From contig NZ_CAXQBR010000001.1 in NCBI RefSeq assembly GCF_964222135.1, positions 1-64,000 on the forward strand: a stretch of 64,000 nt of DNA, written 5' to 3'. Under the pieces are notes generated by a model that worked only from the letters and a program-made list of their open reading frames with translations, had not been told where the DNA came from and searched no databases. This document shows, piece after piece, positions 43,894 to 50,870 of the stretch (position 1 is its first letter; every line of letters begins with the position of its first letter). Both the position numbers and the translations under genes were made by a program. Source of the stretch: Euzebya sp. GTDB lineage: Bacteria; Actinomycetota; Nitriliruptoria; Euzebyales; Euzebyaceae.

Positions 43894-44810
43894 CCCGCGT
43901 CGCGGCCGTCGACATCGGCACGAACTCCGCGCGCCTGCTGATCGCCGACGTGGACCCGGCTGCCGGCCTCAGGCCGATCGACCGGCGCCTCGAGATCGTC
44001 CGCCTGGGCCAGGGCGTGGACGCCACCGGCCGGCTCGCCGACGAGGCGATCGCGCGGACCGCCGACGCCGTGCGCGCCTACGCCGCGGCGTGGCGGGCCG
44101 CTGATGTCGAGCGGGTGCGCATCACGGGCACGAGCGCCGCGCGGGACGCCGCGAACGCCGCCGAGTTCGCCGACGCCGTGGCGGCGGCCGCGGGTCTGCG
44201 GCCCGAGGTGCTGTCCGGCGAGGAGGAGGCCCGGCTGGCCTTCCTCGGCGCCACCGCCACCCTGTCGGGGCACCCCGGCCCGTACGCGGTGCTCGACATC
44301 GGTGGGGGCTCCACGGAGGTGGTGGTCGGGGACCACGACGTCGAGGCGTCGACGTCCCGGCGGATGGGCTGCGTCCGCCTGACCGAGCGGGTCCTGACCG
44401 CTGACCCGCCGACGATGGACCAGGTCGACACCGCCCGGGCGCTGGTGCACGCCGAGCTCGACGAGGTCGACGCCGCCGTCGCGCCCGGCCGGGCCGCGAC
44501 GCTGATCGGCGTGGCGGGCACCGTGACGACGCTCGCGGCGCTGCACGCGGAGCTGGACGGCTACGTCGAGGGCGCGGTCCACGGGACGTCCCTGGCCGCG
44601 GCCGCGGTCAGCGAGCTCGCCGAGCGCCTGCTCTCGACCTCCGCCGCTGCGATCGGGCGGCTCGGACCGGTCCAGCCCGGGAGGGAGGACGTCCTCGCGG
44701 CCGGCGCGCTCATCCTCGACGAGTTCGTCGGGCGGTTCGGCTTCGCCGACGTCGTCGTGAGCGAGGCCGACGTGCTCGACGGCCTCGCCATGACGCTGGC
44801 CTCGCCATGA
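43890..44810 (+). CDS. ppx: Exopolyphosphatase / Ppx-GppA phosphatase family
   Basis: 306 residues. VAAVDIGTNSARLLIADVDP (phosphate-1), GTSAARDAANAAEFADAV, SGEEEARLAFLGATATL and AVLDIGGGSTEVVVGD (phosphate-2) identify the short actinobacterial Ppx form (Rv1026, Rv0496). It degrades polyphosphate or pppGpp. The last codons and stop lie in a 17-bp tandem repeat, so the C-terminus may have been altered by slippage. Confidence 0.94.
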   Translation: MTRVAAVDIGTNSARLLIADVDPAAGLRPIDRRLEIVRLGQGVDATGRLADEAIARTADAVRAYAAAWRAADVERVRITGTSAARDAANAAEFADAVAAAAGLRPEVLSGEEEARLAFLGATATLSGHPGPYAVLDIGGGSTEVVVGDHDVEASTSRRMGCVRLTERVLTADPPTMDQVDTARALVHAELDEVDAAVAPGRAATLIGVAGTVTTLAALHAELDGYVEGAVHGTSLAAAAVSELAERLLSTSAAAIGRLGPVQPGREDVLAAGALILDEFVGRFGFADVVVSEADVLDGLAMTLASP

Positions 44811-44840
44811 CGCTGGCCTCCCGATGACGCTGGCCTCCCG
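44790..44840. repeat. 17-bp tandem repeat at the end of ppx
   Basis: Three contiguous copies of ATGACGCTGGCCTCCCG (the first ends GCC), then a partial fourth. The ppx TGA is in copy 2. Because 17 is not a multiple of 3, copy-number change would move the frame and alter the Ppx C-terminus. Confidence 0.9.
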
Positions 44841-44859
44841 ATGACACTCGAGGTGGGCG

Positions 44860-45387
44860 GTGGCTGACGCGGGCACCGAGCCCGTCGAGCTGGTCGACGC
44901 CGATGGGCAGGTGCTCGAGGTCGTCACGCGCGCGGAGCTCAGACGGCGCGGACGCGCAGCACGGCACCGCTGCACCTACGTGGTCGTGCTGCGCCCCTCC
45001 GGCGACGTGGTGGTCCACCGGCGAGCGGACTGGAAGGACGTCTACCCCGGCGCGTGGGACCTCGCGTTCGGCGGGATCTGCGACGTGGGGGAGGGGTGGC
45101 GCGAGTCCGCGCGCCGCGAGCTCGCCGAGGAGGCCGGTGTCACGGGCGTCGACCTCGAGGACCTGGGCCAGGTCACGTGGCAGGCTCCGGGCGCCGCCCT
45201 GCTCGGCAGGGTCTTCGTGGCGCCGTACGACGGGCCCGTGGCGCCGGCGGATGGCGAGGTGGCGGAGGTGGACGAGGTGCCCGCCGCCGATCTCCGCTCC
45301 TGGATCACCGGACGGGACGTGGTCAGCGACTCCCCGGACGTCGTCCTGCCCCTCCTCGAGGCCCACCTGGGCCTTCCTCGGGGGTGA
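44860..45387 (+). CDS. Nudix hydrolase
   Basis: 175 residues from GTG 44860. The Nudix box is complete: GGICDVGEGWRESARRELAE then EAG (GX5EX7REUXEEXGU). The N-terminal VELVDADGQVLEVVTRAELR and YVVVLRPSGDVVVHRRADWK match the isopentenyl-diphosphate-isomerase-like Nudix subgroup. The substrate is unknown. It follows ppx by 49 bases of repeat sequence. Confidence 0.92.
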   Translation: MADAGTEPVELVDADGQVLEVVTRAELRRRGRAARHRCTYVVVLRPSGDVVVHRRADWKDVYPGAWDLAFGGICDVGEGWRESARRELAEEAGVTGVDLEDLGQVTWQAPGAALLGRVFVAPYDGPVAPADGEVAEVDEVPAADLRSWITGRDVVSDSPDVVLPLLEAHLGLPRG

Positions 45388-45406
45388 CGGCAGGTGCGTC
45401 ACAGGT

Positions 45407-45444
45407 TTGTCGTCCAAGGGTCAACGATGTAGTATTTCTACTAC
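45407..45444 (+). promoter_or_regulatory. Promoter with overlapping XRE operator
   Basis: TTGTCG (45407-45412), 17-bp spacer, TAGTAT (45430-45435). A perfect dyad GTAGTATTTCTACTAC (45429-45444) covers the -10. The region is the most AT-rich in the neighbourhood. Autorepression by the XRE protein of this operon is inferred. Confidence 0.68.
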
Positions 45445-45477
45445 CTGAAAGAACGATGTACGACAGGAGTGATCCCG

Positions 45478-46044
45478 ATGGTGCTCGAGCGGATGTTCAC
45501 GCGGCGACGACCGGAGCAAGAGCGATCAACGCCGCCCCTCGTGCTCAGGCGCCTCGCCGCGGTCGGTGCGGTGGGCCTGTACCCGCTGTCGCTGCTGGTG
45601 CTCGACGACGGGCTCAGGCTGCGACCGCCCTTCGACAGCGTGCCCGTCGCGGTGCTCGTCGTCCTCGCGGTCGCGCTGTGGATCGCCACCTTCGTCTTCG
45701 TCAACGAGTTCCGGCGGCGGCTCGCGCAGGCACCCGACGACCAGCTCGACGAGCGTGAGCGCGCCGTCCGCGACGAGGCGCACCTGATCAGCTACCGGAT
45801 CCTCGGCGGCGCGCTCGTCCTGCTGGCGCTGTGGACGCTCGTGGGCGCCCCGCTCGTCGCCGGGAGCCGCGAGATCAGCCTGGACGTGGTGCTGGACGCC
45901 GCCTTCGCGCTGGTGATCGCGGTGTTCACCCTGCCCAGCGCGGTGGTGGCCTGGCGCGACACCGGTGACGACCTCGACGAGGACGACGAGGTGGAGGGCG
46001 TGGCGCCGCCGGTGGACGGCGACCGCGTCCGCGGGAGCGCGTGA
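45478..46044 (+). CDS. Four-helix membrane protein paired with XRE regulator
   Basis: 188 residues from ATG 45478 (AGGAGT upstream). Four hydrophobic helices in two pairs: VGAVGLYPLSLLVLDDG and VAVLVVLAVALWIATFVFVN, then ILGGALVLLALWTLVGAPLV and VVLDAAFALVIAVFTLPSAV. Between the pairs is a charged LDERERAVRDEAHLISYRIL, a mark of the DUF2178-like proteins encoded with small XRE regulators. The last 25 residues are acidic. The function is unknown; the stop overlaps the XRE start (TGATG). Confidence 0.82.
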   Translation: MVLERMFTRRRPEQERSTPPLVLRRLAAVGAVGLYPLSLLVLDDGLRLRPPFDSVPVAVLVVLAVALWIATFVFVNEFRRRLAQAPDDQLDERERAVRDEAHLISYRILGGALVLLALWTLVGAPLVAGSREISLDVVLDAAFALVIAVFTLPSAVVAWRDTGDDLDEDDEVEGVAPPVDGDRVRGSA

Positions 46045-46313
46045 TGGCGCGCGGACCGAGCGACGCCGACCAGCTGTTCAACCGGATCGCCGTGCTCCGC
46101 ACCGAGCGGGGTCTGTCCCGCCGGGAGCTCTCGGAGGCCGTCGACGTGCACTACCGCACCATCGGCTACCTCGAGCGCGGCGAGTACAGCCCCTCCCTCG
46201 CCCTCGCGTTCCGGATCGCCCGCTTCTTCGACCTGCCCCTCGAGGCGGTGTTCAGCGACCGCCCCTTCACCCCGTTGAGCGAGCAGGTCTACCGCCGCGA
46301 CGCGCCGGCCTGA
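46044..46313 (+). CDS. XRE-family transcriptional regulator
   Basis: 89 residues, essentially one HTH domain: RIAVLRTERGLSRRELSEAV, DVHYRTIGYLERGEYSPSLA, LAFRIARFFDLPLEAVFSDR. This short type normally pairs with a membrane protein, as here, and represses its own operon. The last 47 bases overlap the 3' end of the HAD gene on the other strand. Confidence 0.93.
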   Translation: MARGPSDADQLFNRIAVLRTERGLSRRELSEAVDVHYRTIGYLERGEYSPSLALAFRIARFFDLPLEAVFSDRPFTPLSEQVYRRDAPA

Positions 46314-47136
46314 GCCGAGCCGGTCGGACGAGGTCGAGGACCGTCGCCCAGCCGCCGTCCTGCGGCGCGGCGATCACGTGGTCGGCACCGGCGGCCTCCG
46401 CCGACCCGCCGGTGACGGCGACGGACGTCCCCGCCCACGCGAGCATCTCGAGGTCGTTGTCCCCGTCGCCGACGGCCAGGACCTCGCAGGGGTGGACGCC
46501 CAGCTCGGCACACCACCCCTCGATGCCGCTGATCTTCGAGACCCCGTGGGGGCCGACCATGATCGTCCACCCGCCCATGACGTGGTCCGGGCCGGTGTAG
46601 GCCTGGGCGAACGGCGCGACCGCACGGGCGACCGCGAGGCCGGCTGCCACGTCCTCAGGTCCCAGGCCGCAGACACCGAACCCGACCACCCGCCCTGCGG
46701 CGACGGCGGGGCGGGGGTCGCCGGGCAGGGGGTGGCCGAGGGCCCGCAGGTGGGAGGGGTGGGTGCGGCACCCCGGTGGCACGACCGCGTCGACGTCGTG
46801 GTCGCTGACGTGGACGACCGGGGGGAGGCCGTGGACCTCGAACGCCGCCAGCACCGCCGCGCCGGCCTCGGCGTCGAACGCCGTGCGGTGCCACTCCCTC
46901 CCGTCGAGCAGGTCCGCGCCGATCGCCCCGGACAGCAGCACGGCGGGACCGGCCAGGCCGAGGGGGTGCAACCCGGCGTGGGCGGACGCGTACCGCCGGC
47001 CGGTCGCGAACAGCACCGGGATGCCCCGCTGCCGCAGGGTCTGCACGGACGGGAGGGTCGAGTCGTGCACCTGCGCCGGTCCCCACCAGAACGTGCCGTC
47101 GAGGTCGGTGACGACGGCCTTCACCCGTCTGCGCAT
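46267..47136 (-). CDS. HAD-superfamily hydrolase, class IIB
   Basis: 289 residues. Motif I VVTDLDGTFW, motif II VLFATGRRY, and motif III/IV VLAVGDGDNDLEMLAW are present; the cap is of the Cof/SPP kind. It is likely a sugar-phosphate phosphatase. The last 15 residues are Arg/Pro-rich and coded opposite the XRE 3' end, so the true stop may be a late acquisition. TAGCCT lies 6 bases before the ATG (leaderless). Confidence 0.9.
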   Translation of the reverse strand: MRRRVKAVVTDLDGTFWWGPAQVHDSTLPSVQTLRQRGIPVLFATGRRYASAHAGLHPLGLAGPAVLLSGAIGADLLDGREWHRTAFDAEAGAAVLAAFEVHGLPPVVHVSDHDVDAVVPPGCRTHPSHLRALGHPLPGDPRPAVAAGRVVGFGVCGLGPEDVAAGLAVARAVAPFAQAYTGPDHVMGGWTIMVGPHGVSKISGIEGWCAELGVHPCEVLAVGDGDNDLEMLAWAGTSVAVTGGSAEAAGADHVIAAPQDGGWATVLDLVRPARLRPARRGGRPARSTG

Positions 47137-47142
47137 GCCGGC

Positions 47143-47148
47143 AGGCTA
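47143..47148 (-). promoter_or_regulatory. Putative -10 box of the HAD gene (leaderless)
   Basis: TAGCCT on the minus strand, exactly 6 bases before the ATG. Confidence 0.45.
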
Positions 47149-47156
47149 GGCGGTCA

Positions 47157-47372
47157 GCTGCACGTCGTCCGGTGCCGTGGGCCGGGAACTGCCCGCCGTC
47201 GGGTGGTGCGGCCCAACCATCTGCACGTCGTCTGGCACCCTCCGGGTCAGCGTGCAGTCGACGGCTTTGGGGCACCGGTCAGCGTGCAGTCGACGGCCGT
47301 GAGGCACCGGTCAGTGTGCAGTCGGCGGCCGTGGGGCACCGGTCAGTGGGCAGCCGATGGGCTCACAGCCCG
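47157..47372. repeat. 32-bp tandem repeat with inverted partial copies
   Basis: Three contiguous 32-base units (47245-47276, 47277-47308, 47309-47340) share GGTCAGCGTGCAGTCG then ACGGCCGTGGGGCACC; a fourth, decayed copy follows to about 47372. Upstream, CTGCACGTCGTCCGG at 47160 and CTGCACGTCGTCTGG at 47221 are inverted partial copies. The block fills the 246-base gap between the reductase 3' end and the HAD promoter. Confidence 0.85.
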
Positions 47373-47382
47373 TGGGGACGGG

Positions 47383-49125
47383 TCAGGCGCACTCGCCCTG
47401 GCCGAGTTGGACCGCGAAGCGGTCGGAGTGGCCCCAGTCGACGTAGAAGTCGGGGTCCTCGGCCAGCGCGGGCATGGTGTCGAGCGCCTTCAGGTCCGTC
47501 TTGATCGCTTTCGGGTCGACCCGTGCGACCCAGTCGGCGAACTGCTCGCCGAGCTCGCGCTCGGTTGCGTACCGCTCGACCAAGGCGACGGCCACGTCCG
47601 GGGCCTTCTTGGCGGGCACCTTCGCGACGTAGTGGCCGAACTTCGCGCCGCCGTCGCCGACCCGCGCACCGACGTACACCCGGTAGCCGGGCGCCTCGTT
47701 GCCGTCGGGGTCGCGGCGGGCCATGCCGCTGAACCCCAGGTCAGCGGTGGTGTGCTGGCCGCAGGAGTTCGGGCACCCCGAGATGTTGATCCGCAGGTCC
47801 TCGATCTCGTGCAGCCCGTTGGACTGCAGCGCGGCCGTGACCGCCTCGGCGAGCCCGCGCGAGGCGGTGATGGCCAGGTTGCAGGTCTCCGCGCCGGGGC
47901 AGCTGACGACGTCGCCGGACTTCTCCGCGCGGGCGAGCGCCATCCCCTCTGCGTGCAGGGTGGTGAACAGGGCGGGGACCTGCTCGGCGGTCAACCCGAC
48001 GAACAGCAGGTTCTGGCGGATCGTCGTGCGGAGCTGCACCGCGTCACCGAACTCCCGCCACACCTTCGCGAGCGCCCGCAGCTGGGTCGACGTGACGTCG
48101 CCGAGGTGGAACGTCGCGTAGGCGCCGTAGGCGGTCGAGCCGTCCTCGGTGCGGTGGGCGAACACGTTCGCGTCGCGCCAGCGCTCGTACTCCACCAGCG
48201 CGCCGGGCGCGACCACGTCACCGGCGGGGGGCGGGGGGGCGTCCACCGCGTGGGACCCGCCCCGCGGGCGCACCGGGACGTCGAGGGAGGGGTAGGTCCG
48301 CTCCCGCTCGAGCCGCAGGCGGCGGGTCTCCACCTCCGCCCGGAAGCGTTCGATGCCCCACTTCTTCAACAGGAACTTCATGCGGGCGCGGACGCGGTTC
48401 TTCCGCTCGCCGTGCTCGTCGAAGATCTCGAGGATCGCCTCGACGGTGGGCAGCACGCGGTCAGCGGGGGTGAACGGCTCGAGGAGGTCGGCCTCGCGCG
48501 GGGCGGACCCGAGCCCACCGCCCACGTACAGGGCGAACCCCGGGTTGCCGTCGCCGTCGAGCCGCCCGAGGAAGCCGATGTCGTGGATGCCGAGCTGCGC
48601 GTGGTCCTTCGCCGACCCGTCGAAGGCCATCTTGAACTTGCGGGGCAGGTTCTGGGTGAGGGGGTGGCGCAGGAAGTACCGGGTGATCGCCTCCGCCGCC
48701 GGCCGGGTGTCCACCACCTCGTCGGGGTCGATCCCGGCCAGGTGGGACTGGGTGATGGTCCGCACGCTGTTCCCGCACGCCTCGCGCGTGGTCAGACCGG
48801 CGTCCGCGAAGCGCCGCAGCAGCGCCGGCAGCTCGTCGGTCGGGACGAAGTGCAGCTGGAAGTTCTGGCGGGTGGTGATGTGTGCGAAGCCGCGGGAGTG
48901 GGTGTCGGCGACGTCCGCGATCGCCTCCAGGTGGTCCGGCTCGAGCAGCCCGCCCGGGACCTTCGCCCGCACCATGTGGGTGTCGGAGTTCCTGATGCCG
49001 TAGCACCCCATGTGCAGCCGCTTGCCCCGGAACGCGTCGTCGTCGATCTCGCCGGCCCTCCAGGCGGCGATGACCCCTTCGAACTGATCGATCTCGGCGT
49101 AGTCGGCGTACGAGGCGGTAACCAT
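47383..49125 (-). CDS. Ferredoxin-type nitrite/sulfite reductase (siroheme, 4Fe-4S)
   Basis: 580 residues. The cluster/siroheme ligands are complete: CPGAETCNLAITASRG (CX5C) and NISGCPNSCGQH (CX3C). Both pseudo-repeats of the fold are seen (VPGGLLEPDHLEAIADVADT, ITTRQNFQLHFV in half 1; LRTTIRQNLLFVGLTAEQV in half 2). It reduces sulfite or nitrite by six electrons. NirA and SirA/CysI cannot be separated by eye; no cys or nas genes are adjacent. AGGAG precedes the ATG. Confidence 0.94.
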   Translation of the reverse strand: MVTASYADYAEIDQFEGVIAAWRAGEIDDDAFRGKRLHMGCYGIRNSDTHMVRAKVPGGLLEPDHLEAIADVADTHSRGFAHITTRQNFQLHFVPTDELPALLRRFADAGLTTREACGNSVRTITQSHLAGIDPDEVVDTRPAAEAITRYFLRHPLTQNLPRKFKMAFDGSAKDHAQLGIHDIGFLGRLDGDGNPGFALYVGGGLGSAPREADLLEPFTPADRVLPTVEAILEIFDEHGERKNRVRARMKFLLKKWGIERFRAEVETRRLRLERERTYPSLDVPVRPRGGSHAVDAPPPPAGDVVAPGALVEYERWRDANVFAHRTEDGSTAYGAYATFHLGDVTSTQLRALAKVWREFGDAVQLRTTIRQNLLFVGLTAEQVPALFTTLHAEGMALARAEKSGDVVSCPGAETCNLAITASRGLAEAVTAALQSNGLHEIEDLRINISGCPNSCGQHTTADLGFSGMARRDPDGNEAPGYRVYVGARVGDGGAKFGHYVAKVPAKKAPDVAVALVERYATERELGEQFADWVARVDPKAIKTDLKALDTMPALAEDPDFYVDWGHSDRFAVQLGQGECA

Positions 49126-49283
49126 CTGGGCTCCTGATCTGGGCGTTGCCCTGCGGACGCGGTCTGACGAAGGCTAGGAGGCCCGCCTCCCGCCACCCAG
49201 CCGTCGCGCAGTGGTTACAGTGGCAACCGGGCGATGGAACAGTGCAAACCGATGGTCCGCGAACGGGCCGGAGAGGATCGACC

Positions 49284-49607
49284 ATGCTCGTGTGGTTCTC
49301 GGTGACCCCGATCGGGACCGGCTCGCCCAGCGTCTCGGCCGAGGTGGCACGTGCCCTCGACGCGGTCGAGGCGACCGGCATCAGCCATCGCACCGACCCG
49401 TCCGGCACGCTGCTCGAGGGCACCTGGGAGGAGTGCATGACCGCTCTGCGGGCCGCGGGCGACGCCGTCCTCGAGGTGTCGCCCCGGGTGTCCTTCACCT
49501 GCAAGTTCGACGTCCGGACCGACAAGCCGGACCAGCGGGGGGAGGACAAGCTCGCGAGCCTGTCTGGGAAGCGGCGCCGCGGCGGCGGGGCGCCGTCCGC
49601 CGCATGA
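49284..49607 (+). CDS. Thiamine-binding protein (MTH1187/YkoF-like)
   Basis: 107 residues. VWFSVTPIGTGSPSVSAEVA, VEATGISHRTDPSGTLLEGT and RVSFTCKFDVRTDKPD fit the MTH1187 ferredoxin-like fold that binds thiamine or a related ligand. A Lys/Arg/Gly-rich tail follows. GAGAGGATC precedes the ATG. The stop overlaps the next gene's ATG (ATGA). Confidence 0.88.
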   Translation: MLVWFSVTPIGTGSPSVSAEVARALDAVEATGISHRTDPSGTLLEGTWEECMTALRAAGDAVLEVSPRVSFTCKFDVRTDKPDQRGEDKLASLSGKRRRGGGAPSAA

Positions 49608-50857
49608 CCCTCGCCGCGCTCCGCGCGGGGCTCGACGGTGTCCCCGAGGACGCCCTCGACCCGCCGGGCACCGCCCGGGTCGGCGCCACGCTGGTCCTGC
49701 TCGCCGAGCAGCCCGACGGTGCCCTGCAGCTGACCTACACCCGGCGCCAGCCCACCCTGTCGAGCCACCCGGGCCAGATCAGCTTCCCGGGCGGGCGCGT
49801 CGATCCCGGTGAGACGATCGAGGAGGCGGCGGTCCGCGAGGCGGTCGAGGAGATCGGGCTCGACCCCGCCAGCGTCCGCCTGCTGGGACGCCTGCCCGCC
49901 TTCTACATCCCGCCGTCCAGGTTCTGGATGTCCGCGGTGGTGGCGGTCTGGGAGCGGCCGCACCGGTTGTCGCCGAACGACGCCGAGGTCGCCGAGGTGC
50001 TGACGGTGTCCACCACGACGCTGCGGGAGCCCGCGCGGTGGCGAGCGGTCCCCCTCAGCGCATCCGGGGCCACGTGGGCCTGGGAGCTCGCACCCCGCCG
50101 GCTCCTGTGGGGTGCCACCGCCGTGGTGACCGGCGTCCTGCTCCAGGTCATGGACCCGACCTGGAGCGGCGGGACCCGCCCCGAGGACCTCCCGGCAGAG
50201 GCGCAGGTGCGACCATGGGACGACCCGGAGGCCTTCGGGCTGGTCCCCGCCCCCACCCGGCGCGTCGCCCGGCTGCGAGACCTCGAGTCGATCGCGGTGG
50301 CCCCCGACGGCGGCGGCCCCCCACCCTCGGGGGACAAGGCCGTCAGCGACGTGGTCGGCGCGGTCCACCGACTCGTCCGCCGTCCGCCCGGCCCGGTGGT
50401 GGTGCTCGCGGGACGCGGCCGGACCGGCAGGCTCGGTCGCGGCGTCGCCGAGCGCCTGGCGGCCGATGGCGGGGACGTGTCGCTGATCGACGTGACCGCG
50501 CCCGTCGCCCACGCCGACGTGGTGGCCGCGGTCGCCGAGGCCGGCGTCGTGGTCGACGCGCTGGTCGGACGGTCCCTGGACGGACCGCTCCGCGAACCGG
50601 TCCGGTCGGTGGCGGCGGCGCTGACCCACACCGCTGCTCCGCTGGTCGCGGTCGACCTGCCGTCGGGCATCCACCCCGTCGAGGGCGTCATCGGCGAGAC
50701 GGTGTCCGCCGACGTGACCGTCGCGCTCGCCCCGCTGGTGCCCGGGCACACCGCGCCGGGTGCGCTCCCGTTCGTCGGTGACCTGCACCTCAGCCGGGCC
50801 GCCGGTCCCCTGGTCCGCGCTGAGGTCGTCGATCGACCCGCCGCCTGGGCGGAGTGA
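49604..50857 (+). CDS. Fusion of CoA-type Nudix hydrolase with degenerate YjeF_N domain
   Basis: 417 residues. Residues 1-200 are a CoA-pyrophosphatase-type Nudix (TRRQPTLSSHPGQISFPGGR, REAVEEIGLD); the UPF0035 motif and Nudix box are both complete. Residues about 245-417 resemble the YjeF_N (NAD(P)HX epimerase) domain: VVVDALVGRSLDGPLREPV, APLVAVDLPSGIHPVEGVIG, VSADVTVALAPLVPGHTAPG. The glycine/Asn/Asp nucleotide loop of YjeF_N is changed to AGRGRTGRLGRG, so epimerase activity is doubtful. The two halves are joined by an acidic/Pro linker (about 205-245). One uninterrupted frame, coupled to the upstream gene. Confidence 0.8.
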   Translation: MTLAALRAGLDGVPEDALDPPGTARVGATLVLLAEQPDGALQLTYTRRQPTLSSHPGQISFPGGRVDPGETIEEAAVREAVEEIGLDPASVRLLGRLPAFYIPPSRFWMSAVVAVWERPHRLSPNDAEVAEVLTVSTTTLREPARWRAVPLSASGATWAWELAPRRLLWGATAVVTGVLLQVMDPTWSGGTRPEDLPAEAQVRPWDDPEAFGLVPAPTRRVARLRDLESIAVAPDGGGPPPSGDKAVSDVVGAVHRLVRRPPGPVVVLAGRGRTGRLGRGVAERLAADGGDVSLIDVTAPVAHADVVAAVAEAGVVVDALVGRSLDGPLREPVRSVAAALTHTAAPLVAVDLPSGIHPVEGVIGETVSADVTVALAPLVPGHTAPGALPFVGDLHLSRAAGPLVRAEVVDRPAAWAE

Positions 50858-50870
50858 CGGGCGGGCCGCG

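Noticed and set aside
47157-47372. Possible CRISPR array
   Set aside because: Repeat units are directly adjacent with no unique spacers, and no cas gene is near.
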